Shown: positions 38,595 to 48,171, counted from the first letter of the stretch. The stretch: DNA of 64,000 bases from Sphingomonas alpina (GCF_014490665.1 NZ_CP061038.1:2480001-2544000); one strand, 5' to 3'. The notes: a model not told the origin generated them from the letters alone. Program-made: numbers and translations.

Positions 38595-38671
38595 CCGTTC
38601 GTTTCGAGCGAAGTCGAGAAACTGAGCGCAACTATTGTGGTTTGTTTCTCGACTTCGCTCGAAACAAACGG
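38595..38671. repeat. REP-like palindrome, family R1, copy b
   Basis: Arms 38595-38622 and 38644-38671, one mismatch, loop of 21 nt, the same loop length as copy a although the loop sequence differs. Sits between a divergent pair (MFS pump and EamA exporter). Confidence 0.92.
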
Positions 38672-38739
38672 GGAAAGACGGGAAAGAGAGCGCCTCCCGC
38701 GCACTGGCTTGCGGAGGAGCTGATCGCTAGGGATGCGCC

Positions 38740-39654
38740 ATGATCCGCCCTGCCCCCAACGTCACCCGCGCCTATCTCATGCTCGCAATCGTAATGCTGT
38801 TCTGGGCGGGCAATTCGATCGTCGCACGGGCAGTGAAGGACGATATCCCGCCCTTTACCCTCGCCTTCGTACGCTGGACCGGCGCGCTGATCATCCTGTT
38901 GCCGATCGCATGGGCCTCGCTGCGCCGCGACCGCGCGGCGCTGCTCGCGGGATGGCGGCCGGTGCTGCTGCTCGGCCTGGTCGGCGTCGCGGGGTTCAAC
39001 GGTTTCCTCTATTGGGGCCTTCATCATACCACCGCGACCAACGGGTTGCTGCTGCAGGCGGCGATCCCGGCACTGGTGCTGGTGTGCAATGCGGTCTTTT
39101 TCCGCGAGCGCGCCGGGGAATGGCAGGTCGGCGGCGTCATCCTGTCGACACTCGGCGTGGCAGTGGTCGTGGTCCGCGCCGACCTGCAAGTGTTGGCGAG
39201 GCTGCAGCTTGGCTTTGGCGATCTGCTGATCCTGTGCGCGGTGCTTGCCTGGGCGATCTATACCAGCCTGTTGCGTATCCGGCCGGCAATCCACCAGCTG
39301 ACCTTCCTGTCCGTCACCTTCACCATCGCGGCCCTGACGATGCTGCCGCTCGCGCTTTCCGAATGGCGCGCCGTTGCAGACATCACATGGCGGCCGGCGG
39401 TGATCGGCGCGTTCGCCTATGTTGCGATCCTGCCGTCGGTGGTAGCCTATTTCCTGTTCAACTCAGCGGTCGACGAGATCGGTGCGGCACGCGCCGGCCA
39501 GACGATCAGCCTGATGCCATTGTTCGGCGCGGGGCTGGCGGCGGCTCTGCTCGGCGAGGCGCTCCATCCCTATCACATCGCCGGCATGGTGTTGATCCTG
39601 AGCGGCATCGCGATGGCGGCATTGCTCCACCGCGAGACGGCCCAGGCGGGATAA
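38740..39654 (+). CDS. EamA/DMT family transporter
   Basis: 304 aa with ten predicted membrane helices and the two EamA repeats (VMLFWAGNSIVARAVKDDIP in repeat one; FAYVAILPSVVAYFLFNSAV in repeat two). Likely exports a small metabolite or amino acid. ATG 38740 with GGGA upstream. Not clearly in an operon. Confidence 0.93.
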   Translation: MIRPAPNVTRAYLMLAIVMLFWAGNSIVARAVKDDIPPFTLAFVRWTGALIILLPIAWASLRRDRAALLAGWRPVLLLGLVGVAGFNGFLYWGLHHTTATNGLLLQAAIPALVLVCNAVFFRERAGEWQVGGVILSTLGVAVVVVRADLQVLARLQLGFGDLLILCAVLAWAIYTSLLRIRPAIHQLTFLSVTFTIAALTMLPLALSEWRAVADITWRPAVIGAFAYVAILPSVVAYFLFNSAVDEIGAARAGQTISLMPLFGAGLAAALLGEALHPYHIAGMVLILSGIAMAALLHRETAQAG

Positions 39655-39664
39655 GCCTCTCCCC

Positions 39665-39726
39665 TCCGTTCGGGCGGAGCCTGTCGAAGCCCATGTGCCG
39701 TGATGCCCTTCGACAGGCTCAGGGCT
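39665..39726. repeat. REP-like element family R2, copy b
   Basis: Arms with cores GAGCCTGTCGAAGC and CCTTCGACAGGCTC flanking about 15 nt; between convergent genes. Confidence 0.8.
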
Positions 39727-39745
39727 ACTGCCGTTCAATCCCGCG

Positions 39746-40852
39746 CTAAGGCTTGACCCGCACGGTTGCCGTCACCGACAGCCCGGGGCGCAGCCGCGCA
39801 AGCATTGCCTGTCCCGGATCAAGCGCGATACGCACCGGCACGCGCTGCACGATCTTGGTGAAATTGCCCGATCCAGGCTCGAACGGCAGCAGCGCGAATT
39901 CCGAACCCGAGGCCGGCGCGAAGCTGTCGATCCGCCCGCTCAGTGCTTCGCCGCCCAGCGCGTCGACCTTCACCTGCGCGCGCTGGCCGATCAGCATCCG
40001 GCCGGTCTGAGTCTCCTTGAAGTTGGCGACCACATAGAGACCGGCCTGCGGCACGATGGTCAGCAAGCGCGTGCCCGGCTGGACCAGGTCGCCGGTCTGC
40101 GCCTGACGATTGCCGATCGTGCCCGAGACCGCCGCGCGCACAAAGGCATAGCCGCGATCCTGCTGCGCCAGCCTCAGGCTGGCCCGCGCGCGCGCCGCCA
40201 CCGCTTGCGCCTTGGCCAGATCGGCCTCGAGCGCGGCACGCCGGACACTCGTCGCCGACGCTCTGTCGCGACTGACCGCCAGGCTGGCGACGCTGCGGCG
40301 CTGTTGCGCCCGCGCATCCACCGCCGCCGCCGCGATACGTTCGGCATCGCGCTGAGTCACGAAGCCGCGCTCCGCCAGTGCCTGATAGCGCACGGTGTCT
40401 GCTTCGGCGCGGCGGCGTTCGGCGTCAGCCGAGGCGATCGTACTTTGCGCCACTTCGACGTCCGCTTCGGCAACCTGCCGGTCGGCGACGAACGTGACGA
40501 GCGCGGCCCTTGCGCTGGCGACGCCGGCATCGGCATCGCTGACCGAGGCCTGGGCAACCGCCAGTTTCGCATCATATTCCTGCGGATCGATCCGGATCAG
40601 CGGGTCGCCGGCGCGGACCTGCTGGTTGTCGCGCACCAGCATTTCGGTGACGGTGCCGCCAACCCGTGCCGAGACGATGGTCGTATCGGCACGCAGATAG
40701 GCATTGTCGGTGCTTTCGCTTGCGCCGGGCATCGCGATCCAGGTTGCGCCAGCGCCGGCGAGCAGGACAGCGCCAGCACCAACGACCAGCGCACGGGGCA
40801 GCTTGCGCTTTGCCTTTACGGGCACGTCGAGCGGCATGGTAATGGCGTTCAT
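39746..40852 (-). CDS. EmrA/HlyD-type membrane-fusion protein (second system)
   Basis: 368 aa from ATG 40852, which overlaps the stop of the PaaI gene. One membrane helix (LVVGAGAVLLAGAGATWIAM), then STDNAYLRADTTIVSARVGG, an Ala/Gln/Arg coiled coil, and a C-terminal barrel (TKIVQRVPVRIALDPGQ). Partners the divergent MFS pump at 41942. No outer-membrane factor is present in this cluster. Confidence 0.92.
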   Translation of the reverse strand: MNAITMPLDVPVKAKRKLPRALVVGAGAVLLAGAGATWIAMPGASESTDNAYLRADTTIVSARVGGTVTEMLVRDNQQVRAGDPLIRIDPQEYDAKLAVAQASVSDADAGVASARAALVTFVADRQVAEADVEVAQSTIASADAERRRAEADTVRYQALAERGFVTQRDAERIAAAAVDARAQQRRSVASLAVSRDRASATSVRRAALEADLAKAQAVAARARASLRLAQQDRGYAFVRAAVSGTIGNRQAQTGDLVQPGTRLLTIVPQAGLYVVANFKETQTGRMLIGQRAQVKVDALGGEALSGRIDSFAPASGSEFALLPFEPGSGNFTKIVQRVPVRIALDPGQAMLARLRPGLSVTATVRVKP

Positions 40853-41277
40853 GGCGTGATCACCAGCAAGGTCGAGGTGGCAGATGCAAGCAGACGGCCA
40901 TTGGCGTCGGTCAGCTTCGCCTCGGCAAAGGCGACACGGCGCCCGAACGCAGTGATCGTCCCTTCGGCACGGACCGGCCCGGTGTCGGCGGTCATCGCGC
41001 GGTGGTACGACACTTTGAGCTCGAGCGTGGTGTAGCTTTGTCCGGGCGCGAGCTTCGAGTGGGTCGCGATGCCGCACGCCGAATCGAGCAGGGTCGCGGC
41101 ATAGCCGCCATGTACCGTGCCGAGCGGATTATAGGTCCGCCCATCGGGATCGCCTTCGAACACCGCACGACCATCCCCCACTTCGACCAACGAGAAATCG
41201 AGCGTCCGGCCGATCGGTGGCTGCGCATCGGTGGCGATCATCCGGCGCAATTGCTCCAGTCCGCTGAGGTCGCTCAT
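40849..41277 (-). CDS. PaaI-type hotdog thioesterase
   Basis: 142 aa single hotdog fold with the motif NPLGTVHGGYAATLLDSACG. Hydrolyses acyl- or aryl-CoA thioesters. Overlaps both neighbours (TetR stop and HlyD start), an unusual place for a thioesterase: between an efflux regulator and its pump subunit. Confidence 0.92.
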   Translation of the reverse strand: MSDLSGLEQLRRMIATDAQPPIGRTLDFSLVEVGDGRAVFEGDPDGRTYNPLGTVHGGYAATLLDSACGIATHSKLAPGQSYTTLELKVSYHRAMTADTGPVRAEGTITAFGRRVAFAEAKLTDANGRLLASATSTLLVITP

Positions 41278-41867
41278 TCCGCCACCTCCAGCCCGAAGCG
41301 CTGCCGCAGCATGGCTGCAGCATTTTCGAGGATCGCATCGGATTGCGCCGCGTCATCTACCGCGCGCGCCAGCGATACCGCACCGACCATTTCCGACAGC
41401 ATGGAGGATGCCGCAACCGTCGCATCGGCGATACCGTGCCGGTCGAGCGCGTCGGCCAGCCGCCCGGTCAGCGCAGCAACGCCTTCGCCGAAGCGGGCAC
41501 GCGGGATCGGATCGAGCCGCGCCAGATCGGACGACAAGGCAGGCAATGGGCAGCCGCGCTCGCGCGTGTCGCGGTGGCGCGGCGAAAGGTAGAAATCGAG
41601 ATAGAGGCGCAGCGCGGCGGCCGGATCGCTTTCCGCCATCGCCTTGTCGAAGCGGCCCCGCGCATCGTCGAACATGGTGCCGATCGCCTCAGCGATCAGT
41701 TCGTCCTTCGATTTGAAATGGGCATAGAAACCGCCATGGGTCAGCCCGGCGCGCGCCATGATCCCGGCGACTGCGATGCCGCCCGGCCCCTTGGCACGGA
41801 TATCCCGCGCGGCCTCCGTCAGCACGCGCTTGCGCGTCTCGCTCTTATGATCGCTGTCGTAGCGCAT
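41274..41867 (-). CDS. TetR/AcrR family repressor
   Basis: 197 aa from ATG 41867 with GGAG eight bases upstream. N-terminal HTH with AGIMARAGLTHGGFYAHFKSK; C-terminal ligand domain with an invariant Cys in RERGCPLP. Divergent from an MFS pump and co-transcribed with PaaI and HlyD genes. A palindrome at 41883-41897 between the two starts is its likely operator. Confidence 0.93.
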   Translation of the reverse strand: MRYDSDHKSETRKRVLTEAARDIRAKGPGGIAVAGIMARAGLTHGGFYAHFKSKDELIAEAIGTMFDDARGRFDKAMAESDPAAALRLYLDFYLSPRHRDTRERGCPLPALSSDLARLDPIPRARFGEGVAALTGRLADALDRHGIADATVAASSMLSEMVGAVSLARAVDDAAQSDAILENAAAMLRQRFGLEVAE

Positions 41868-41882
41868 CTTGTCGTCTCCGTT

Positions 41883-41897
41883 TATATGATGCATATA
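41883..41897. promoter_or_regulatory. Probable TetR operator
   Basis: TATATG ATG CATATA, 16 bp upstream of the tetR ATG and 45 bp upstream of the MFS ATG; would overlap both divergent promoters. Confidence 0.7.
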
Positions 41898-41941
41898 ATA
41901 TAATGATGCCCCGGCGTGCAAGGGGTCCCGCAAGAGAGCCC

Positions 41942-43513
41942 ATGTCCGACGCCGCCGCTTCCCCTGCCCCTCCGGCCATCAACCCGATGGCGCTGCCCGA
42001 CCGGATCAAGTTCCTGATCTTCGGCGTGATGGCCTTCGGCCAGTTCATGGCGCTGATCGATATCCAGATCGTCGCGTCGTCGCTGAACGAGGTGCGCGCC
42101 GGCCTGTCCGCCAGCGCCGACGAAATCAGCTGGGTGCAGACCGCCTATCTGATGGCCGAGCTGGTGATGATCCCGTTCGCCGCCTTTCTCGCGCAGTCGA
42201 TGTCGACGCGCTGGCTGTTCGCGCTGTCGGCCGGGCTGTTCACGCTGGCGAGTGCGCTCTGTGGCCTGGCGTGGAGCATCGAATCGATGATCGCATTCCG
42301 CGCGCTGCAGGGCTTCGTCGGCGGGGCAATGGTGCCGACCGTGTTCGCGACCGGCTTTGCCATGTTCGAGGGCAAGCAGCGCGCGATGATCCCGGCGATC
42401 CTCGGCATGGTCTCGGTGCTCGCGCCGACGCTCGGGCCGACGCTCGGCGGGTGGATCACCGATGCGTTCGGCTGGCGCTGGGTCTTCTATATCAACATCG
42501 TTCCGGGCACATTGGTGTGCCTGCTCGCGATCGCCTTTATCCGCGTCGATCGCGCCAATCCGTCGATGCTCAAGCGGATCGACTGGGTCCATCTCGCGGC
42601 GATGGCGGTGTTCCTTGGCGGGCTCGAATATGTCCTGGAGGAAGGTCCACGCAACGACTGGTTCGAGGACAGCGCAATCGCCACCGGTGCCTGGTTCTCG
42701 TTCGTCGCGTTCCTGCTGTTCCTCGAACGGTCGATCCGCTCGCCCAGCCCGATCGTCAACCTGTCGCCGTTCCGCCGCCCGACCTTCATCTTCGCCTGTG
42801 TATTCAACCTGGTGATCGGCTTCGGCCTGTATTCCGCGACCTATCTCGTGCCGCTCTTCCTCGGCCAGGTGCGCGGCTATAACGCGTCGGAGATCGGCAC
42901 AACGGTGTTCATCGCCGGCGTGGTGCAGATGCTCGGCGTGCCGATCGCCGCCGGCCTGTCGCAGCGCGTCGATCCGCGCATCGTCATCACTTTCGGCCTG
43001 AGCCTGTTCGCGCTCGGGCTGTGGCTGTTTTCGTACATGACGCCCGAATGGGGCTTCGCCGCCCTGTTCTGGCCGCAGGCGGTGCGCAGTTTCGCGATCA
43101 TGCTGTGCATCGTGCCGAGCGTGAATCTGGCGCTCACCGGCTTTGCCGGGCCGGAGCTGCGCTATGCCTCGGGCCTGTTCAACCTGATGCGCAATCTGGG
43201 CGGTGCGATCGGCATCGCGCTGGTCAATACCTGGCTGCAAGATGGCGCGCGGCTGCATGCGCTGCGCATGTCCGAAACGCTTGGCTCGATCGGCGATGGT
43301 GCGGCAGTGATGGTTGCCCGGCTTGCCGCCCGTTTCAGCCAGACCACCCCGGATCCCGATCGAGCGCTACTGATGGCCAAGGCGACGCTCGGCCATGTCG
43401 TCGGCGGCGAGGCGCTGACGCTCGCGTTCAACGATGTGTTCCGCATCATGGCCTGGCTATTCATCGCTGCGCTGGTGCTGGTGCCGTTCTGCCGCCCGGC
43501 AAAGCAGGGATAA
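41942..43513 (+). CDS. MFS drug-efflux pump, DHA2 (EmrB-like, second system)
   Basis: 523 aa, 14 predicted helices. Diagnostic stretches: ALIDIQIVASSLNEV, FRALQGFVGGAMVPTVF, GPTLGGWITDAFGWRWVFYIN. Exports drugs or other lipophilic compounds with the divergent EmrA-type partner. Controlled with it by the TetR repressor through the shared operator. ATG 41942 follows AGAGAG. Confidence 0.95.
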   Translation: MSDAAASPAPPAINPMALPDRIKFLIFGVMAFGQFMALIDIQIVASSLNEVRAGLSASADEISWVQTAYLMAELVMIPFAAFLAQSMSTRWLFALSAGLFTLASALCGLAWSIESMIAFRALQGFVGGAMVPTVFATGFAMFEGKQRAMIPAILGMVSVLAPTLGPTLGGWITDAFGWRWVFYINIVPGTLVCLLAIAFIRVDRANPSMLKRIDWVHLAAMAVFLGGLEYVLEEGPRNDWFEDSAIATGAWFSFVAFLLFLERSIRSPSPIVNLSPFRRPTFIFACVFNLVIGFGLYSATYLVPLFLGQVRGYNASEIGTTVFIAGVVQMLGVPIAAGLSQRVDPRIVITFGLSLFALGLWLFSYMTPEWGFAALFWPQAVRSFAIMLCIVPSVNLALTGFAGPELRYASGLFNLMRNLGGAIGIALVNTWLQDGARLHALRMSETLGSIGDGAAVMVARLAARFSQTTPDPDRALLMAKATLGHVVGGEALTLAFNDVFRIMAWLFIAALVLVPFCRPAKQG

Positions 43514-43571
43514 GAGATCGAAATCGCCCCGAGCTGATGGCAGGATGCCGTTACCAGCCGGAGTACTCCCG

Positions 43572-43877
43572 ATGCGTGAACGGTTCGAACTGAGACGGCA
43601 ATCGGATAGCCTGGTCTATGTATTCGAAAGGCGCGCCGGCGCCGGCGCCTCCGCGATCTACGAACGAAACGACAAGCTGGTGGAGATCGTTCATGATCCC
43701 CGCTTCGGCTGGTCGACCTGGAACAGGGAGGATGGCGCGCTGAGCGGACGCGCCTGGGATATTCCATCATCGGAACAGCCCGACTTCCCTCCCGAGGGCA
43801 TCTGGGTCAGCAGGAAGGGCGCGAAGTCCTATGTCTATGAGCTGGTTTATGTGGCGACGACCGGGGATCGCCAATAA
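43572..43877 (+). CDS. Hypothetical protein
   Basis: 101 aa from ATG 43572, with GGAG eight bases upstream. Soluble, rich in beta-type patterns and aromatic residues (WSTWNREDG, YVYELVYV). No known domain. Stands alone after the efflux cluster. Confidence 0.6.
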   Translation: MRERFELRRQSDSLVYVFERRAGAGASAIYERNDKLVEIVHDPRFGWSTWNREDGALSGRAWDIPSSEQPDFPPEGIWVSRKGAKSYVYELVYVATTGDRQ

Positions 43878-43937
43878 ACCGCCGGAGAAGATGATCCGGG
43901 CCAAAGTAACAAGGAAAATCGGCCTCCGGCTCTCCGC

Positions 43938-44804
43938 CTAGCGCAGTAATGAAATGGCGCGGCGGGTGATTGGCTCCATCACCGCATAACCGTCATTGTT
44001 GGGATGCACGCCGTCCGGCGACAATTCACGTTTCAGCGCGCCATCGCTGGTGGCGAGCGCGGCATGATAGTCGAGATAGGTCGCACCGACGCGCCGGGCA
44101 TAGCCGCGCAGCCAGTCGTTCAGCTGGATGATCTGCGCCGCCGGCTTGAGGCCCGGACGCCAGGAGAATGACCCGGCCGGCGGCGTGGAAGCGAGAAAGA
44201 CGCGGATGCCGTTCGCCTTGGCCAGCGCGATCATAGCGATGATGTTGTTCTGAATGTCCCGCATCGTCGTCGGGCCGGTATTGCCGGCGAGATCGTTGGT
44301 GCCGGCCATGATATGTACCGCCTTGGGCCGAAGCGCGACGACATCGGCTTCGAATCGCACCAGCATCTGTGGGGTGGTCTGGCCGCTGATGCCGCGATTG
44401 ATCGCGCCGTTCGCAAAGAAGTCGGGGTGCGCGACGGACCAGTTCTCGGTGATCGAATCCCCCATGAAGACGATACGCCGTTCCGCCGCCGGCCGGGCGG
44501 CAACGCGCGCATTGTCAGCGCGATAGCGGCACAGGCCGGCCCAATCGCGCTTGACCTGTTCGGCCTGGGCGAGCTTGTACGCCTCGACCTCGGCGGCCGG
44601 CGGCGGAACGATCTTCGCACCGGGCGAGCGGTCGAACAGCGATTGCCGGTAGCGTTCCAGTCCGGGGGTGATCTGTGGCGCGCCGATGCACGGATCGTCG
44701 ACCAGGCCGACCGGCGGTTGCGGCGCGGTCTGGGCCTGGGCCTGGGCGGAGCCGGCGATCCCGAGACCAAGCACCAGGATCGAGCGTTGGATAGTCTGCC
44801 ACAT
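43938..44804 (-). CDS. SGNH/GDSL hydrolase
   Basis: 288 aa from ATG 44804 (GGAG eight bases upstream), with signal peptide ending AQAQA. Block I FMGDSITENW (nucleophile Ser), block II GISGQTTP, block III AGTNDLAG, block V DGVHPNNDGY (Asp/His). A secreted esterase, possibly acting on acetylated sugars. Single gene. Confidence 0.93.
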   Translation of the reverse strand: MWQTIQRSILVLGLGIAGSAQAQAQTAPQPPVGLVDDPCIGAPQITPGLERYRQSLFDRSPGAKIVPPPAAEVEAYKLAQAEQVKRDWAGLCRYRADNARVAARPAAERRIVFMGDSITENWSVAHPDFFANGAINRGISGQTTPQMLVRFEADVVALRPKAVHIMAGTNDLAGNTGPTTMRDIQNNIIAMIALAKANGIRVFLASTPPAGSFSWRPGLKPAAQIIQLNDWLRGYARRVGATYLDYHAALATSDGALKRELSPDGVHPNNDGYAVMEPITRRAISLLR

Positions 44805-44858
44805 CTTCTTATCTCCCAGCATCAGACAACCAGCGTGTCGCCAGACCTTCGCCGGGAG

Positions 44859-45002
44859 CTACCGCGTCCACTCCCGGGGGACGGCGGCTTCAGCTGCCGG
44901 CCGGGCTTCGTTCGCAGCACCGCCATTCTCGAAAGCGCATAACAGGAAGCGCGACGACTTCTTGTGCAGCACACGGCGGCGCACGTTGAAATATCCAGCC
45001 AT
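44859..45002 (-). CDS. Possible small basic protein
   Basis: 47-aa frame from ATG 45002 (MAGYFNVRRRVLHKKSSRF), ending 55 bp before the esterase gene. GC-rich third positions argue for coding, but the RBS is poor and no family is known. It is the only candidate in the 350-bp gap 44805-45154; treat as tentative. Confidence 0.25.
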   Translation of the reverse strand: MAGYFNVRRRVLHKKSSRFLLCAFENGGAANEARPAAEAAVPREWTR

Positions 45003-45154
45003 ACCGAGTGCAATCGGAAGCAGGACATGAGTGCGATATCCATGCGATGCCCGATGCTCCAGCGATTGCGAGGTCTGCACACACATACCGGATGACGCGG
45101 GTCGCCATGCCACTTGTTCTAGCGAGGCGAAGGTCGATCACGACCAGGCAGCCT

Positions 45155-46849
45155 TTAATCGATGCTGCGACGGAAGGTCTCGGGCAACAGGAATAGTCCC
45201 AGCACGACGGTCAAAGCGGCCACCACGATCGGGTACCACAGGCCGTAATAGATATCCCCCGTCGCCGCGACCATCGCGAACGCCGTGGTCGGCAGGAAGC
45301 CGCCGAACCAGCCATTGCCGATATGATAGGGCAGCGACATCGAGGTATAGCGGATGTTGGTCGGGAACAGCTCGACCAGCAGCGCCGCGATCGGGCCGTA
45401 AACGGCGGTCACCAGCAGCACGAGCGCGAACAGGATCGCAACGACCATCGGCTTGTCGATCCGTGCCGGATCGGCCTTGGCGGGATAGCCGGCAACGGTC
45501 AGTTTCTCCTGCAACTGGCTCTGGAATTTGGCGATTGCCGTCTTGCGCTCGTCTGGCGCCATCGCCGCCGGGTCGGGCATCGCAAGGGTTGTGCCGCCAA
45601 CCGCGATCACCGTGTGACGGTCGAGCGTCGGCGCGCCCGGCAGCACGGCATCCGCGCCATTGACTGCGGCATAGGGAATGCCGGCCTTTGCGAGATAGGA
45701 TTTGGCGACATCGCAGCTCGATGCATCGAAACGGTTCTTGCCGATCGGATCGAACTGAAACGAACAGGCATCGTTGTAGGAGGTGACCGTCACCGGCGCA
45801 CTGGCCTGCGCCGCCGCCAGTGCAGGATTTGCGGCGTTGGTCAGCGCGTGGAACAGCGGAAAATAGGTCAGCGCGGCAATCGCGCAGCCGGCGAGGATGA
45901 TCGGCTTGCGCCCGATCCGGTCCGACAGCCAGCCGAAAATCAGGAAGAAGGGCGTGCCGAGCGCCAGCGCGATGGCGATCAGGATATTGGCGGTCGCTCC
46001 ATCGACCTTGAGCATCTTTTCCAGGAAGAACAGCGCGTAGAATTGTCCGGTGTACCAGACCACTGCCTGTCCCGCGACCGCACCGACCAGCGCGATGATG
46101 ACGATGCGCAGATTACCCCATTTCGCGAATGCATCGGTCAGCGGCGCCTTGGAGCCCTTGCCTTCCGCTTTCATCTTGAGGAACACCGGGCTCTCTTCGA
46201 GCTGCATGCGGATCCACAGCGACACGCCAAGCAGTACGATCGAGACGATGAACGGCACGCGCCAGCCCCATTCGGCAAACGCGGCCTCCCCGATTGCAGT
46301 ACGCACGCCGATCACCACCAGCAGGGCCGCGAACAGGCCGAGCGTCGCGGTGGTCTGAATGAAGCTGGTGTAGAGCCCGCGGCGATGGTTGGGCGCGTGC
46401 TCCGCGACATAGGTCGCAGCCCCGCCGTATTCGCCGCCCAGCGCCAGGCCCTGCAGCAGGCGCAGCACGACGAGCAGGATCGGCGCGGCGACGCCGATCG
46501 CCGCATAGCTGGGCAACAGGCCGACGACGAAGGTCGACAGGCCCATGATGCCCATGGTGACGAGGAACGTATTCTTGCGTCCGACCAGATCGCCGATCCG
46601 CCCGAACAGCAATGCCCCGAACGGCCGCACCGCGAAGCCCGCCGCGAACGCCGCGAGTGCGAAGATGAAGCCGGTGGTCTCGTTCACGCCGGAGAAGAAT
46701 TGCGCGGTGATGATCGTCGCGAGCAGGCCGTAGAGGTAGAAATCGTACCATTCGAACACCGTGCCAAGCGACGATGCGGCGATGACGAGCTTCTCGCTCT
46801 GGGTTGCCGCGTGGTGCTGCGGCAAGGCGGCGGTCACGTCAGTGGTCAT
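45155..46849 (-). CDS. MHS-family MFS transporter with large periplasmic insert
   Basis: 564 aa. Metabolite:H+ symporter features: TVFEWYDFYLYG, GRIGDLVGRKNTF, LQGLALGGEYGGAATYV. Between the second-half helices there is an insert of about 130 residues with two Cys (NDACSFQFDP, SSCDVAK), which standard MHS proteins lack. Its ATG overlaps the stop of the M20 peptidase, so uptake and hydrolysis are coupled. The substrate is likely an organic acid, amino acid or peptide fragment. Confidence 0.93.
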   Translation of the reverse strand: MTTDVTAALPQHHAATQSEKLVIAASSLGTVFEWYDFYLYGLLATIITAQFFSGVNETTGFIFALAAFAAGFAVRPFGALLFGRIGDLVGRKNTFLVTMGIMGLSTFVVGLLPSYAAIGVAAPILLVVLRLLQGLALGGEYGGAATYVAEHAPNHRRGLYTSFIQTTATLGLFAALLVVIGVRTAIGEAAFAEWGWRVPFIVSIVLLGVSLWIRMQLEESPVFLKMKAEGKGSKAPLTDAFAKWGNLRIVIIALVGAVAGQAVVWYTGQFYALFFLEKMLKVDGATANILIAIALALGTPFFLIFGWLSDRIGRKPIILAGCAIAALTYFPLFHALTNAANPALAAAQASAPVTVTSYNDACSFQFDPIGKNRFDASSCDVAKSYLAKAGIPYAAVNGADAVLPGAPTLDRHTVIAVGGTTLAMPDPAAMAPDERKTAIAKFQSQLQEKLTVAGYPAKADPARIDKPMVVAILFALVLLVTAVYGPIAALLVELFPTNIRYTSMSLPYHIGNGWFGGFLPTTAFAMVAATGDIYYGLWYPIVVAALTVVLGLFLLPETFRRSID

Positions 46850-48171
46850 TTCGCCGCGGAGAGCCGGGTCATCAGGATCGCAGCGCGCTTGGCCTGGCGC
46901 CGGATGCTGTCGAGATCGACCGTCTCGCCCGGTGCATGGTCGCCGCGGCTGCTGGTGCCGAGACCGACCAGCCCGTCGACGTCACTCGCGACAAACGAGA
47001 TGTCGCCGGCGCCACGCTTCAGCGGATCGAGGGCCGCCATCGGCTCGAGCCCCATATCCTTGTTCACTGCGTTCAGCGCATCGAGCAGTGCCTTGTTGCC
47101 GGGCGTCGGCGCCATGGCCGGATAGCTGCCCGGATCGAAGCTGATCTTCGCATCGGTGCCCGGCGCATGCGCCGCAACGATCGCCTGCATCTTGGCGCGG
47201 ACGCGGTCGGTCTGTTCGGGCGACAAAGTGCGGAAATCGCCACGCGCGACCGCCGTCTGGGGAATGATATTGCCCTTGCCCGCCGCCGTCGCGCGCACCG
47301 CATCGGCATCGAGCGCAGCACTCGACCCGCCAGCGATGATGCCGGTGTTGAAGGTCAGGTTCGGCTCGGGCAATTCCTTGCGGAACGCGGCCAGGATGCG
47401 TGTCATTTCGTTGATCGCGCCATCGCCATATTCGCTCGAGAAGATCAGCGAGGAATGGCCGGTCTTCCCGGTCGTGGTGATCGTCCAGCTGTTGGACGAG
47501 CGCCGTGCGATCGATCCCATGTCCTTGCCGTCCTCGATCGACAGCCCTTCGAAATCGAGCGCCACATCGGCGCGCTTGCCTGCTGCGATCAGGTCCGCAC
47601 GAGCCACCTCGATCGGGTCGCCGGCATCCTCTTCATCACCCGACAGCATGATCTCGACCTCGGCGTCCTTCAGCGTCCCCGCCGCCTGCATTGCGCGCAG
47701 CGCGGCGAGCATCACGACCATCCCGCCCTTGTCATCGCCGGCACCGGGGCCTTCCGCTTCTTCGCCCTTGCGGGTGAATTTCTGGAACGGCGAATCCTTT
47801 TCGAACACTGTGTCGAGATGGCCGATCAACAGCAGCTTCTTCGCGCCCGCTCTGCCCTTCTTGGTGGCGATCAGGTGCCCGGCGCGGTTGGCCGCGGTCT
47901 GGGGCTTCCATTCCACCGTGAAGCCCAGCGGTTCGAGTTCGGCGCGCATCATCCTGCCGACCAGATCGACCCCGGCGAAGTTCATCGTGCCGCTATTCTG
48001 ATCGACCAGCTTCTGCAGCAACGCGACCGAGCGCTCATATTCGGCATCGACCGTTTTCGCCATGCGCACTTCGGCCGTGCTCAGCTTGGCATCGGCGGCG
48101 GTGGGGACCAGAACGAAGCTGGGGGCGAGAAGGGCAACGCCGAGCAGCGCGCGAAGAGCGGTATGGGTCAT
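46846..48171 (-). CDS. Secreted M20 family metallopeptidase
   Basis: 441 aa from ATG 48171 with a signal peptide (LLGVALLAPSFVLVPTAADA). Two-zinc site: LIGHLDTVF, GAGDDKGG, SGDEEDAGDP, and final GDHAPGE. Dimerisation domain in the middle (GKTGHSSLIF). A periplasmic carboxypeptidase or aminoacylase. First gene of a two-gene unit with the MHS transporter. Confidence 0.92.
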   Translation of the reverse strand: MTHTALRALLGVALLAPSFVLVPTAADAKLSTAEVRMAKTVDAEYERSVALLQKLVDQNSGTMNFAGVDLVGRMMRAELEPLGFTVEWKPQTAANRAGHLIATKKGRAGAKKLLLIGHLDTVFEKDSPFQKFTRKGEEAEGPGAGDDKGGMVVMLAALRAMQAAGTLKDAEVEIMLSGDEEDAGDPIEVARADLIAAGKRADVALDFEGLSIEDGKDMGSIARRSSNSWTITTTGKTGHSSLIFSSEYGDGAINEMTRILAAFRKELPEPNLTFNTGIIAGGSSAALDADAVRATAAGKGNIIPQTAVARGDFRTLSPEQTDRVRAKMQAIVAAHAPGTDAKISFDPGSYPAMAPTPGNKALLDALNAVNKDMGLEPMAALDPLKRGAGDISFVASDVDGLVGLGTSSRGDHAPGETVDLDSIRRQAKRAAILMTRLSAAK

